From Chthoniobacter flavus (GTDB lineage: Bacteria; Verrucomicrobiota; Verrucomicrobiia; Chthoniobacterales; JACTMZ01), in contig CAMBUL010000015.1 in NCBI GenBank assembly GCA_945871065.1, forward strand, positions 1-44,194: a stretch of DNA of 44,194 nucleotides. The letters are read 5' to 3'. A program made the position numbers and the translations under genes. Below the pieces are notes generated by a model, which saw only the letters and a program-made list of their open reading frames with translations, was not told where the DNA came from and searched no databases. This document shows positions 23,369-33,025 of this stretch, in pieces. The number at the start of each line of letters is the position of its first letter. The stretch's first letter is position 1.

Positions 23369-26300
23369 TCAGGAAACTTTCGCGCCTTTGCCGCGGCGCA
23401 GGAGGTGCGCGCCGAGGCCGGTGCTGGCCAACGCAAGCAAGGCATAGGTGCTCGGTTCGGGCACCACCTGGTAAGCGACGTAGAGGTTGCCGCCGTCTTG
23501 CCGGACGCTGAAGCTGCCTGCAGGATCAAGCGCGTTGGCGAAGCCCGCCGTGCCGTTGGTCGCCACGGTGTTGACCGCGAAATAGGAGGCGTCGAAGTTG
23601 GTGATGTTGCTCGCCACCACGGCCAGCCATTCGTAGCTGGTGGAGGAATTGAAAGCGGAGATGTCACCGTCGATGTCCGGATCGGCCGTAGCGAGCGACC
23701 AGAGGTTGAGGTTGAACTTGCTCCCCGCACTCAGCGCGGTGAGGTCGAGCGTGCCGGTCACAGTAAGTAAATCCCACGTCGTGCCCGCAGCGAAACCGGC
23801 GGTGTTGGTCGTACCGAGGACTTGCCAGTTGTAGTTGCCCCCCCCGTTCCAGACGAGACTGCCCTCGACCATGAGGTTGCCGGGCGAATGACCGGGGCTG
23901 ATCGTGCCGCCGCTTTCGATCGTGGTGGAGCCGACCGCCCCGGATCCGCCGAGCGTGCCGCCGTTCTGCACGGAGACCACGCTCGAGGCGATCGAGCCGT
24001 CGACGACGAGTCGGCCAGCCGCCACGGTGGTCGCTCCAGTGTAGGTGTTGCTCGCGCTGAGTGTGGTCGTGCCCGCGCCGAGTTGGCTCAAGATGCCGTT
24101 GCCGGAAATGACGGAGGTGATCGTCGTCGCGTCGCTCTGGTTGAAGTTGATCGCGCCCGTGCCTAAGCCGAAGGCGATGGTCGGGCTGATGATCGTTCCC
24201 GCCGTGTCGCTGCCACCGAGTGAACCGATGTTCAGTGTGCCCGCGGAGGTATTGGTGAGATTGGCGATCTGGATTTCGGTCACCGCGAGGGTTCCGCCAT
24301 TGGCCACCGTGACCACACCGTTCCCTCCATCCCTAGCGCCAATCGCCAGCACTCCGTTGTTGGTCCAGAGGGAGCCGGCTCCCGTGATCAAGGCCTCGGT
24401 GTCCCCGGACTGTTCGACGCATCCGATACCACTCTCCCCAGTGGAGTAGACCTTGCCCCCGTCCGAAACCACCATACGGTTGTTGGAGCTTCCGTCGCTG
24501 TCGCCGATCCAGATTCCATAGAGGCTCTGGGCACCTGCATTGACCGTGAGCGTCGACGCGCCGGTCACGGTGAGCGTGTTGGAAGACCCACCATTCTCTC
24601 CTAGGGAAAGATAGTCGCCGTCGCCGGTGCAAGCAACCGTGACGCTCGCGCCGTTGGAGATGGTGAGGCTGTTGCCGCTCCCACCATATCCCACGAAGAG
24701 GGCTTTGGTGATACTCAGAGAGGTATTGGATCCCGTCACCAGCACCGAGTTGTTCGAGGCGCCGGCGCTGAATCCGACCACTGTGCCATTGGTGCCACCC
24801 CCTACCGCCACAGTCGCCCCGCTGGAGACAGTCAGCATGTTGCCGCTCCCACCATTGCCGACATACAAAGCTCCTAAATTCGTCCAGAAGGATCCTGCAC
24901 CCGTCACGGTCACAATATTACCAAAGGAGTTTGTCGTGGCACCGATCGTGGCCGAGTCGCTGAAAAGACCAGAACCATTGGTCACAAGCAGTCTATTGGC
25001 GGCGGCGGCATAACTTTGGCTGTAAGTTCCCACCGTAAGGGATCCCGTGTTCGTAAACAGGGACCCAGCACCGGTGACTACCACGCTGTTGCTGGACCCG
25101 GAGATACCAATGCTCGAGGAAAGTGCCGAGGAGACAGTAGCCCCGTTGCTGATCACGAGACTGTTGCCACTGCTGACATTGCCAACCTGCAACTCCCCCG
25201 CAATGAGTTTACTTCCGGGACCGGTGACCAGAGCCCAATTATTCGAGGAGGTGGTGAGCGTATCGGAGTTCTTTATGAGGTCGGTTCCTATGATCGTAAC
25301 GAAGGAATGCAACTCTCCCCTATTTGTCACCACTAGGGAGATGCCACTATTCTTATTTCCGACGGTGACGGTCCTAGGCCCGCCCAACTCGTCGGGGGAG
25401 AGACCATCGATCAAGTAGATGTCCAAGATTCCCCCATTCACCATCAACTGACCACCGTCCACACGGTAACCCAACCCTGTATGACTGATCCCGGTAAGAA
25501 CCGTTGTGCCGCTTCCATACTGCTGGATCATGGCGTACGAATTCGTGGCCATCGCCCCACTGATCGAACCCGAAATCGTCAGCGTGTCTGACTGGTTCAG
25601 GCCCAGGCTACCCGTTCCCTCACCGAAGGTGATCCGGGGAACATCGAGGGTCATGTTGGAGTCGGAACCCCCCTTGAGCCCTACTTCCACCGTGCCGATG
25701 GAGTCGGTTGATCCTGAAATAATGAGGTTGGTGCCGGCGACCGTGCCATCCGAGGTGATGGTCAAGGTGCCTGCACCGGCGAGGCCGATGATCGGAGAAG
25801 CTCCGACCCAAATCGACCCGCTATTGGACAACGTTGATCCCGGTCCCGAGACCTGCACCGAGTTGTTGGATCCCCCGAAAGAACTGATGTAGGTGTTGGA
25901 TGCGATCACCTTGGCGCTGTTCGTGATGATCAGGCTGTTACTGCTTCCGCTATACCCCACAAAAAGATCCGCGCTGCTGCTCCAGATCGAATTGCTTCCC
26001 GTCACCAGGACAGAATTATTCGAGGAGCTGGCATCGTATCCGATGAACCCTGACCTGCCGGCGACCATGGCACCGTTGGTAATCACCATCGTGTTGTCCG
26101 ATCCACCATTTCCCAAATAGAGATTCTGGGAATTTGTCAGCAGGGTGTTGGTATTCGCGACGACGAGGACATTATTGGAATCATTGGCTGCGTTTCCGAC
26201 ATAGGTGTAGGCGTAACTATTGACATCGTTAGTCAGGTAGAGCGCAGCTCCGTTGGTGACATAGAGATTGGCGATGGACCCCGGGATCAGCGCGGCGCTG

Positions 26301-27193
26301 GCAGCCGGAGGTCCGGGCGTAATGCCATTCGTCGTGTAAGTGCTCAAGGACATCAACGAGTTGCTGGCATTGCCAGTGATGTCACCGAAGAGACTCGTCT
26401 GCAGCCCCGTTTCGGTATTGAGAAGTCCGAGGATCAGATTCCCCTCGGGTGTCGCGGAACCGATGAGGGTAAAATCCCCGTTGGTCGTACTGCTTCCATC
26501 ACCCCAAAAATAACCGCTGTTGTAGATGCTGACCGAAAAGGTTCCGCTTCCATTCGCACCAAAGAAACTGTCATCTTCAATATTCCATGTTGTCCCCTGC
26601 ATCCATGCCCAGTTTGTGGCCAAAAGAGACGGGATCGTCGGCGTGTTAGTGGGGTAGTTGGCGTTCGTATAAGATGCCATGTAGGCCCAATGCGTGACGT
26701 TCTGAGCGGATGCGACCTGGGAGAGCATTTGCATCTCGATGAAATTAGTCCCGCCGACATCGCGGTAGTTACCAAGCGCTATCGTGACATCCCCATTTGT
26801 TTGGGTGAAATTAATCTGAACCTGTCCAGCCGTAGTGATCACTCCATTCATCGCCGTGTTTGAGGCCGAGGAAGGAGGACTCGTCGCTGAGATGGGAATC
26901 GTGAGTGATTGCGAGGAAATCCCTGTAAAAACACCGTTCACACAATTCGTGATGTTCCAGAGTGTTTGATCACCAACCTGAATATTTTTGGTCAAACTCG
27001 AGGTGGACGTTATGTAAGCCAATAGATTCTGCGTGGGAACAAACCATTGGGAACCCGTGAGCAGGCTGTCCCAGTTCGTAGATTGGCAGTGTGCACTGCC
27101 ATCAAGCAGCAACAGCGCAAACACTGCAGCTAGAGGAAAGGACCTGTGTTTAATGGTTTTAGGGCACGCCGACCCGGCCAGATGAGGTGACAT
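23369..27193 (-). CDS. PEP-CTERM beta-strand-repeat surface protein
   Basis: This protein of about 1274 residues starts at ATG 27193 and has a signal peptide (SFPLAAVFALLLLDGSAHCQ). Domain order: an N-terminal module shared with the 21049-23031 protein (about 40-330); then about ten repeats of the type LFVGYGGSGNSLTISNGASV and SNNSVLVTGSNS; then a PATR-type beta-strand unit (TTTLSASNTYTGATTVAAGR, GGTISPGHSPGNL); and a C-terminal PEP-CTERM sorting signal (VPEPSTYALLALASTGLGAH, then basic RRGKG). PEP-CTERM proteins are processed by an exosortase and retained at the surface or matrix. No transporter beta-barrel is present. A TTG start at 27211 is possible but less likely. Confidence 0.88.
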   Translation of the reverse strand: MSPHLAGSACPKTIKHRSFPLAAVFALLLLDGSAHCQSTNWDSLLTGSQWFVPTQNLLAYITSTSSLTKNIQVGDQTLWNITNCVNGVFTGISSQSLTIPISATSPPSSASNTAMNGVITTAGQVQINFTQTNGDVTIALGNYRDVGGTNFIEMQMLSQVASAQNVTHWAYMASYTNANYPTNTPTIPSLLATNWAWMQGTTWNIEDDSFFGANGSGTFSVSIYNSGYFWGDGSSTTNGDFTLIGSATPEGNLILGLLNTETGLQTSLFGDITGNASNSLMSLSTYTTNGITPGPPAASAALIPGSIANLYVTNGAALYLTNDVNSYAYTYVGNAANDSNNVLVVANTNTLLTNSQNLYLGNGGSDNTMVITNGAMVAGRSGFIGYDASSSNNSVLVTGSNSIWSSSADLFVGYSGSSNSLIITNSAKVIASNTYISSFGGSNNSVQVSGPGSTLSNSGSIWVGASPIIGLAGAGTLTITSDGTVAGTNLIISGSTDSIGTVEVGLKGGSDSNMTLDVPRITFGEGTGSLGLNQSDTLTISGSISGAMATNSYAMIQQYGSGTTVLTGISHTGLGYRVDGGQLMVNGGILDIYLIDGLSPDELGGPRTVTVGNKNSGISLVVTNRGELHSFVTIIGTDLIKNSDTLTTSSNNWALVTGPGSKLIAGELQVGNVSSGNSLVISNGATVSSALSSSIGISGSSNSVVVTGAGSLFTNTGSLTVGTYSQSYAAAANRLLVTNGSGLFSDSATIGATTNSFGNIVTVTGAGSFWTNLGALYVGNGGSGNMLTVSSGATVAVGGGTNGTVVGFSAGASNNSVLVTGSNTSLSITKALFVGYGGSGNSLTISNGASVTVACTGDGDYLSLGENGGSSNTLTVTGASTLTVNAGAQSLYGIWIGDSDGSSNNRMVVSDGGKVYSTGESGIGCVEQSGDTEALITGAGSLWTNNGVLAIGARDGGNGVVTVANGGTLAVTEIQIANLTNTSAGTLNIGSLGGSDTAGTIISPTIAFGLGTGAINFNQSDATTITSVISGNGILSQLGAGTTTLSASNTYTGATTVAAGRLVVDGSIASSVVSVQNGGTLGGSGAVGSTTIESGGTISPGHSPGNLMVEGSLVWNGGGNYNWQVLGTTNTAGFAAGTTWDLLTVTGTLDLTALSAGSKFNLNLWSLATADPDIDGDISAFNSSTSYEWLAVVASNITNFDASYFAVNTVATNGTAGFANALDPAGSFSVRQDGGNLYVAYQVVPEPSTYALLALASTGLGAHLLRRGKGAKVS

Positions 27194-27271
27194 TTGGTTA
27201 GAGCTACTCAAAAGGGAGCGTATGGCGTGCGCCTCAGTCCTGCAAGCGCACTGCGGTCATTGCGTAACGCC

Positions 27272-27291
27272 TTGAATCAAGTGAAAAGACA
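27272..27291. promoter_or_regulatory. 20-bp shared upstream element, copy 2
   Basis: TTGAATCAAGTGAAAAGACA is identical to 23195-23214 except for one base. It lies 79 bases upstream of the PEP-CTERM gene start. Shared flanking sequence is not evident, so it is not simply the edge of a larger duplication. Confidence 0.5.
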
Positions 27292-27300
27292 ACATGGCGG

Positions 27301-27528
27301 ATGCCCTCAAGAAATATTCAAAAGAGGCACCAGGAGCTTTTGGAGCAAACCTGGAAATGTTCCGCAGAGCGCGGCCGCCAAGGCAGCAGCCAGCTTTGGG
27401 GCGAGGTGTGTGCGTTGTGCAGCTATGTTGGACTCGGGCTGCCGCTGCCCTGCCCTCACGACGAGCCTCAAATGGAGGGATTGAGCACGAGCGATTTAAG
27501 TCATTGGCTGGACCCGCGCCTGGGGTGA
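27301..27528 (+). CDS. Possible small CxxC protein
   Basis: A 75-codon frame reads MPSRNIQKRHQELLEQTWKC, then LWGEVCALCSYVGLGLPLPC and a final LSTSDLSHWLDPRLG. The CxxC pair and the patterned hydrophobics look more protein-like than the alternative frames, but there is no recognised family, no clear ribosome site, and the frame lies in the upstream region of the PEP-CTERM gene. The 350-base stretch 27212-27561 otherwise holds only the 20-bp element. Confidence 0.25.
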   Translation: MPSRNIQKRHQELLEQTWKCSAERGRQGSSQLWGEVCALCSYVGLGLPLPCPHDEPQMEGLSTSDLSHWLDPRLG

Positions 27529-27561
27529 GTTCGAGGTCCGACGAATCCGCGGCAGCGGGAC

Positions 27562-29097
27562 CTACATCATGACCGACCGGTCCAAACTGCGGTATTGCAG
27601 CGCCTCAAGGAGGTGGTCCTCACCGATGCTCTCGGCCTCCGCCAAATCCGCGATGGTCCGAGCCACTTTGAGAATACGGTCGTGGGCCCGCGCACTGAGA
27701 TGAAGGTCTTCCATGGCATGCTTGAGCAAGGCATGGCACTCGGCGGAGATCTGGCAGAACTCGCGCATGTGGCGCGGTGGCATGCGCGCATTCAATGCCG
27801 GCCTCAAAGTGTCGCCGAAGCGTTCGGCTTGGCGTGCGCGAACCTTTTCAATCCGCGCCCGGATGACGGCGGAAGATTCTTCCTCAGCACGGGAGGTCAG
27901 TTCGTCATACTCCACCGGAGGCGCCTCGATGTGGATATCGATGCGGTCGAGCAGCGGACCCGAAACGCGCTGCCGGTAGCGCTCGATTTGGCCATGGGGA
28001 CAACGGCACTCGCGCTTCGGGTGCCCGTAATACCCACACGGACAAGGGTTCATCGCGGCCACGAGCATGATTTCGGCCGGAAAGGTCATGGTGCCGGCTG
28101 CGCGGGAGATGACGGCACAGCGGTCCTCGAGTGGCTGACGCAGGACCTCCAGAGTCCCGCGGCGGAATTCCGGCAGCTCATCGAGGAAAAGCACGCCATG
28201 ATGCGCGAGGCTTACCTCGCCGGGGGAAGGATTGGTTGATCCGCCGAGCAGTCCCACATCGGAAATGGTGTGGTGCGGCGACCGGAACGGCCGGATCGCG
28301 ATAAAATTGTGCTTTCCGGCCAAGAGTCCGCACACGCTGTGAATCTTGGTCGTTTCAATTGCCTCCTCGAGAGTCATGGCCGGCATGATGGTCGGAATGC
28401 GTTTGGCCAGCATGCTCTTGCCCGCCCCGGGTGAACCCAGGACCAGCAGGTTGTGTCCCCCCGCCACCGCGACCTCCAGAGCACGCTTCACCCCGGCCTG
28501 ACCCTTCACGTCGGCAAAATCCACGTCGAATTGCTGGTTGCGGTGGAAAACAGCATCTAAGTCGGAAACCGTCGGGGGAATTTTCCGTTGTCCCTCGAGA
28601 AACTCAAAGCACTCCCGCAGGTTGCGCACTCCATACACGGACAGTCCCTGGACCACGGAAGCCTCGCCCGCGTTTTCCGCCGGGACGATCAGCACGGGCT
28701 TGCCCCGCCGGCGGGCCTCGAGAGCGATGGGCAGGACACCCTTGACCGAGCGCACCGCTCCATCCAGAGCGAGCTCGCCGACAATGCAGCAATCGGCCAA
28801 GCGTGGCAGGTCCCGCCCCTGCACGATGGCCAGCATGCCGAGCGCAATGGGGAGATCGAAGCTGGGTCCCTCCTTCTTGATGTCGGCGGGGGCCAAATTG
28901 ATCGTGGTGCGCCCGCGCGGCCAACGGTAACCGCTGTTCGCCATGGCGGTGGTCACCCGGTCTTTGCTCTCCTTCACCGCAGCGTCGGGCAGCCCGACAA
29001 TAATGACTTTGGGATCGCCGCTTCCCTCGTTGACCTCGATCTCCACCTCCCGCGCGTCAGCACCGTGAAGGGCGGCGGAATAGACCTTGGTCAGCAT
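27562..29097 (-). CDS. comM: ComM/YifB family Mg-chelatase-like AAA+ ATPase
   Basis: This 511-residue protein has an N-terminal Lon-protease-like domain (about 1-170, [20 protein letters not shown]), a Walker [10 protein letters not shown] (about 220-228), a Walker [10 protein letters not shown], a four-cysteine zinc segment ([17 protein letters not shown]) and a C-terminal magnesium-chelatase lid. Homologues are hexameric helicases that promote branch migration during natural transformation. Its last 27 codons are duplicated at 19655-19734. It is the first of a run of minus-strand genes but is separated from uxs by a 98-base gap. Confidence 0.92.
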   Translation of the reverse strand: MLTKVYSAALHGADAREVEIEVNEGSGDPKVIIVGLPDAAVKESKDRVTTAMANSGYRWPRGRTTINLAPADIKKEGPSFDLPIALGMLAIVQGRDLPRLADCCIVGELALDGAVRSVKGVLPIALEARRRGKPVLIVPAENAGEASVVQGLSVYGVRNLRECFEFLEGQRKIPPTVSDLDAVFHRNQQFDVDFADVKGQAGVKRALEVAVAGGHNLLVLGSPGAGKSMLAKRIPTIMPAMTLEEAIETTKIHSVCGLLAGKHNFIAIRPFRSPHHTISDVGLLGGSTNPSPGEVSLAHHGVLFLDELPEFRRGTLEVLRQPLEDRCAVISRAAGTMTFPAEIMLVAAMNPCPCGYYGHPKRECRCPHGQIERYRQRVSGPLLDRIDIHIEAPPVEYDELTSRAEEESSAVIRARIEKVRARQAERFGDTLRPALNARMPPRHMREFCQISAECHALLKHAMEDLHLSARAHDRILKVARTIADLAEAESIGEDHLLEALQYRSLDRSVMM

Positions 29098-29195
29098 GGG
29101 CGGATGTTTGCACGGGAGCGCCAGGATGGAAGCAGGAAGTGCCCGGGGACCGCGCTGTTGGCAAAGGATGGCTCAGGCCGGGAACCGGCCGCTCT

Positions 29196-30128
29196 CTACC
29201 CGGCACATTCTTTGCGGAAGTAATCGATCGTCTTCTCGATTCCCTGCTCCAACCGCACGGTGGGCTGCCACTCAAGATACTTTTTCGCCAGCGAAATGTC
29301 GGGTTGCCGTTGTCTCGGGTCATCGGCCGGCAAGTCTTGGTGGACGATTTTCGATTTGCCGCCGACTTTTTTCAGAACAAGTTCGGCCAATTCAAGCATG
29401 GTGAACTCGCCGGGGTTGCCGATATTGACCGGGCCGACCGTCTTCTCCTGCTCCATCAGCCGGAGGAAACCCTCGATCAGATCGTCGACATAGCAGAAGG
29501 ACCGCGTCTGCGATCCGTCGCCGTAAACGGTGATGTCCTCCCCCCGCAGGGACTGCACGATGAAGTTGGACACGACGCGGCCGTCGTCAGGATTCATGCG
29601 CGGGCCATAGGTGTTGAAAATGCGCACCACGCGGATGTCGACGCCGTTTTCCCGATGGTAGTCGAAGAAAAGGGTCTCGGCACAGCGCTTGCCTTCGTCA
29701 TAGCACGAACGGCGGCCGATCGGGTTCACGTTGCCCCAGTAACTCTCCGGTTGCGGATGCACTGTGGGATCGCCGTAGACTTCCGAGGTCGAAGCCTGAA
29801 AGACCCGGGCTTTGACCCGCTTGGCCAAGCCGAGACAATTGATCGCACCCATCACGGACGTTTTGGTCGTCTTGATCGGATTGTATTGGTAGTGCGGCGG
29901 CGAGGCCGGGCAGGCCAGATTGTAAATGCGGTCGACCTCGAATTTAAACGGGTCGATAACATCATGGCGGATCAGTTCGAAACGCGGATGACCGAGAAGA
30001 TGTTCGATGTTCTTTTTGCGCCCGGTGAAAAAGTTGTCCATGCAAAGGACGTCATGCTCTTGGGCAATGAGGCGGTCGCAAAGGTGCGACCCGAGAAACC
30101 CAGCCCCGCCGGTGATAAGAATTCTCAT
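29196..30128 (-). CDS. uxs: UDP-glucuronate decarboxylase (UDP-xylose synthase)
   Basis: This 310-residue SDR enzyme decarboxylates UDP-glucuronate to UDP-xylose using bound NAD. Motifs: the Rossmann loop GGAGFLGSH (7-15), [14 protein letters not shown], the UXS-type [10 protein letters not shown], the catalytic STSEVYGDP with Y-x3-K ([10 protein letters not shown]), and [10 protein letters not shown]. It is 12 bases downstream of ugd on the same strand, so the two make UDP-xylose for cell-surface glycans from UDP-glucose. No glycosyltransferase is in the window. Confidence 0.93.
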   Translation of the reverse strand: MRILITGGAGFLGSHLCDRLIAQEHDVLCMDNFFTGRKKNIEHLLGHPRFELIRHDVIDPFKFEVDRIYNLACPASPPHYQYNPIKTTKTSVMGAINCLGLAKRVKARVFQASTSEVYGDPTVHPQPESYWGNVNPIGRRSCYDEGKRCAETLFFDYHRENGVDIRVVRIFNTYGPRMNPDDGRVVSNFIVQSLRGEDITVYGDGSQTRSFCYVDDLIEGFLRLMEQEKTVGPVNIGNPGEFTMLELAELVLKKVGGKSKIVHQDLPADDPRQRQPDISLAKKYLEWQPTVRLEQGIEKTIDYFRKECAG

Positions 30129-30140
30129 GGTGCGTGCTTT

Positions 30141-31511
30141 TCAGGCCACGGCCGGTTTGCCAATGGCAAAAACCTTGAAGCCCAAATCCTGCAGCTCCTT
30201 CCGCGGTAAAACGTTGCGGCCGTCGAAAACACAGGCCGGCTTGTGCATGCCATCATAGATCTTGGCAAAATCGAGGGACTTGAATTCGTCCCAGTCGGTG
30301 AGTACGGCCAGAGCGTGGGCACCATCGACCGCGGCAGCGGCGCTGCTGGCCACCAGCAACCGCGGATCCTCCTTGCCGTCCCCGAGCACGTCGCGCCGGA
30401 TGTCCCCGGCGGAGACTTTCGGGTCGTAGACCACGACGACGGCATTTTCCTCCAGCAGCCCGCGCACCACCGATATGGCTGCCGACTCCCGCGTGTCGTT
30501 GGTATCTTTTTTGAAAGCAAAACCCAGAACGGCAATGCGCTTGCCGGACACCGTGTTGAAAAGAGTCCGCACGATTTGGCGGGTGAAGCGCCCCTTTTGC
30601 CAATCGTTCATCTGCACCACGCTTTCCCAATAGGCCCCGACCTCGGGAAGACCGAAGTGCTCGCAGAGGTAAACCAGGTTGAGAATGTCCTTCTGGAAGC
30701 ACGATCCGCCAAACCCTACCGAGGCCTTGAGAAACTTCGGTCCGATGCGGGAGTCATGCCCGATGGCGTGGGCCACCTCGTCGACGTCCGCCCCCGTTGC
30801 TTCGCAAAGAGCGGAGATCGAGTTGATCGAAGAAATACGCTGCGCGAGAAAGGCATTGGCGACCAGTTTGGAAAGTTCGGACGACCACAGGTTCGACATG
30901 ATGATTTTCTCACGGGGCACCCAGCGGGCGTAAATATCGGCCAGTTTCCGCACGGCAGCCTGACCCTCGGCCGTGCGCTCCCCGCCGATGAGGATGCGAT
31001 CGGGATTCTGCAAGTCGGCCACCGCGGTGCCCTCCGCGAGAAACTCGGGATTCGAAAGAACCTGGAAGTTACCGTGCGGTGAATTCGAGCGCAAAATGGT
31101 CAGCATGGCCTCGGCTGTCTTCACCGGAATCGTGCTTTTCTCCACGATGATTTTCGGGGCATCGGCCACCTCCGCGATCATGCGCGCCGCACTCTCGATG
31201 TAACGCAGATCAGCCGCCCGCCCCGCGCCGATCCCGTAGTTTTTGGTCGGGGTGCCGACGCAAACGAAAATTATCTCGCCTGATTTGATCGCCGCTTTGA
31301 CATCCGTGTGAAAATGCAGATTGCGCCCCCGGGCCTCCCTGACCAACCCGTCCAGGCCCGGTTCATAGACCGGAAGTTCATCGGAATTCCACGCGGCAAT
31401 GCGCGCCTCGTTCGGGTCGACCACGGTCACTTCGATGTCCGGGCATTTCGCCGCGATCATCGCCATGGTCGGACCGCCCACGTAGCCTGCTCCCAGACAA
31501 GTTATTTTCAT
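30141..31511 (-). CDS. ugd: UDP-glucose 6-dehydrogenase
   Basis: This 456-residue enzyme oxidises UDP-glucose twice to UDP-glucuronate with NAD. The N-terminal Rossmann motif is GAGYVGGPT, followed by EPGLDGLV and ESTIPV-type segments ([14 protein letters not shown]). The catalytic cysteine is in [11 protein letters not shown], and the C-terminal nucleotide-sugar domain has [18 protein letters not shown]. Features such as [20 protein letters not shown] and the length resemble the animal/plant-like UGDH branch more than E. coli Ugd. It is the first gene of the ugd-uxs pair. Confidence 0.94.
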   Translation of the reverse strand: MKITCLGAGYVGGPTMAMIAAKCPDIEVTVVDPNEARIAAWNSDELPVYEPGLDGLVREARGRNLHFHTDVKAAIKSGEIIFVCVGTPTKNYGIGAGRAADLRYIESAARMIAEVADAPKIIVEKSTIPVKTAEAMLTILRSNSPHGNFQVLSNPEFLAEGTAVADLQNPDRILIGGERTAEGQAAVRKLADIYARWVPREKIIMSNLWSSELSKLVANAFLAQRISSINSISALCEATGADVDEVAHAIGHDSRIGPKFLKASVGFGGSCFQKDILNLVYLCEHFGLPEVGAYWESVVQMNDWQKGRFTRQIVRTLFNTVSGKRIAVLGFAFKKDTNDTRESAAISVVRGLLEENAVVVVYDPKVSAGDIRRDVLGDGKEDPRLLVASSAAAAVDGAHALAVLTDWDEFKSLDFAKIYDGMHKPACVFDGRNVLPRKELQDLGFKVFAIGKPAVA

Positions 31512-31641
31512 AAAAACGAGGTATTTCTACACCGCCGCCCCTGCCGCGGAAAGAGTTTACTAGAACCTCTCCAGGCGGCCACATCCGCCGGCGGCGTGCT
31601 CTCCTTGGGCTTTTTACCCCATTTCCTGCCCGCCGGCGCTC

Positions 31642-32667
31642 GTGTTTGCTCGTGTCGTGACTGATATTCTCGCTACACTCCGCGACTACTACCGTCAACC
31701 GCCCGTCCGGGCGCGCATGCTCGAATTTCTTGGGGCGGACAAAGCGGGCGACTTTGCGGCGGAATACATCACAGCAGACACAACGGACGCGGCCGAGCGC
31801 ACCCCCCTGCTCCCGTGGGAATTGGCGGTTCAACTGGAAGCCGGACGCGATATCTGCCGCTCGCTAGCCGACCGCGATTCGCTCATCGCACACCTCGATA
31901 TCGAGTATGTTAATTTTGATTTTCCGGCCGAGGCTTACCTTGATCCGGTGCTGGCCTTTGCCCTGCAAGAACCGCTCGAGGCGGCGGTCAAACGCGTGCT
32001 CGGGCACTACGGCATCGAGGCACTGCATGTCTTGAGCGGACGCGGCCACCATTTTATCTGGCGCATTCACCGTGCTTCGAGGGTGTTTGCCCGGTTGGCC
32101 GATGCCGGCCGCAGCACGCAACTGAACGACTCGCTCCTCGTCCGGCGCCGGGACGGACTCGATACGCCGTCGATCACCTGCGCTTTTGCCGGGCTCGGGC
32201 TTCTCATGGAATTTGTCGCACGGCTGGTTATCGATCTCTCCGCACGCGAGACCGCCATCCCCGTGGCCATGACCGCCGTCGAGGTCGGGCCCTCCGGATG
32301 CGGACGTGAAATGGTTTCCATCGACCTTTCGGAATACGCGGATCCCCTTCCCATGCGGACCATTCGCATTCCCTATAGCGGCTACCTCAAGCCGTGGCAG
32401 CAACCCTACGCCGTCGGACAGGCCAACCTGCCGCGCATCGGGCCGATTATTTTTGTCACCCTCGACGTCGCCGATTTAGGTCATGGGATCGCTGCGATGC
32501 GTGACCCGCGATTAGCCGCCGACCTGGCCCGCGACTCGTCGGCGCTCATTCCCGACCAAACCATCGGGACTGAACAATTGTTGCATCATTACCTCGCGTC
32601 CGAACTCCACAAATTTCACAATCACTTTCACGCGTCTCATCACGACGATCCGCGCCGGTGGGGCTGA
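31642..32667 (+). CDS. Archaeo-eukaryotic-primase-like protein, 5' part of frameshifted gene
   Basis: This part of 341 residues starts at GTG 31642 (GTG 31657 is also possible). It has AEP landmarks: an acidic LDIE segment as possible first metal site, the second motif LSGRGHHFIWRI, and the third motif IDLSEYADPLPMRTIRIPYSGYLKPW with R-x-IRxPxS-x-x-K. AEP enzymes synthesise primers or act in repair and translesion synthesis. The frame ends at TGA 32665-32667, right after a GGGG run (32660-32663). With one G removed it continues in the next frame to 33025, giving a protein of about 460 residues. It reads as one gene. Confidence 0.7.
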   Translation: MFARVVTDILATLRDYYRQPPVRARMLEFLGADKAGDFAAEYITADTTDAAERTPLLPWELAVQLEAGRDICRSLADRDSLIAHLDIEYVNFDFPAEAYLDPVLAFALQEPLEAAVKRVLGHYGIEALHVLSGRGHHFIWRIHRASRVFARLADAGRSTQLNDSLLVRRRDGLDTPSITCAFAGLGLLMEFVARLVIDLSARETAIPVAMTAVEVGPSGCGREMVSIDLSEYADPLPMRTIRIPYSGYLKPWQQPYAVGQANLPRIGPIIFVTLDVADLGHGIAAMRDPRLAADLARDSSALIPDQTIGTEQLLHHYLASELHKFHNHFHASHHDDPRRWG

Positions 32668-33025
32668 GACCTATGATCATACGCCGCTCGACAATCTGCC
32701 GGCCGGCGCGCGAGAAGCTTTGCGCCATCCCAACGATCTCCTTCTGCGCCCAGTCGGCATGAAGCGCGTCACCGAGGCCCTGCTTGGACGCGGCTGGCAT
32801 CCGCGGCACATCGCGGGGCTCATCCGCTCGAAATTCGAACGCGATTACCACTGGGGCAACGAGTGGAAGGATTACTCGCCGGCCCTGCGCGCCGACTACT
32901 ACACCCGCATTTTCTCCGGGGAACACACCAGCGTGGAAACCGAGGCGGCCGAAATCCGCGAGGCCGCCGGTCCGCCGGGCCCGTCCCGGCGAGCGACCTC
33001 ACCGATCGAGGCTCTCGAGGCATGA
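32663..33025 (+). pseudogene. 3' part of the primase-like gene after frameshift
   Basis: In the frame one base later the sequence continues AETYDHTPLDNLPAGAREAL, then RPVGMKRVTEALLGRGWHPRHIAGLIRSKFERDYHWGNEW. This looks like the C-terminal helical domain of such primase proteins. There is no start codon with a ribosome site; the nearest options are TTG 32720 and ATG 32759. The stop overlaps the next gene as ATGA (33022-33025). It may be read as a separate small gene by gene finders. I think it belongs with 31642-32667. Confidence 0.6.

Noticed and set aside
24627-25892. Plus-strand ORFs opposite the PEP-CTERM protein
   Set aside because: They are antisense shadows of the repeat region. The compositional periodicity comes from the minus-strand repeats.
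23369-27193. CRISPR-like periodicity
   Set aside because: The repeats are protein-coding beta-strand units of variable length, not identical DNA repeats with unique spacers.
23369-27193. Type V autotransporter
   Set aside because: Beta-strand repeats are present, but the C-terminus is a PEP-CTERM sorting signal rather than an outer-membrane barrel.
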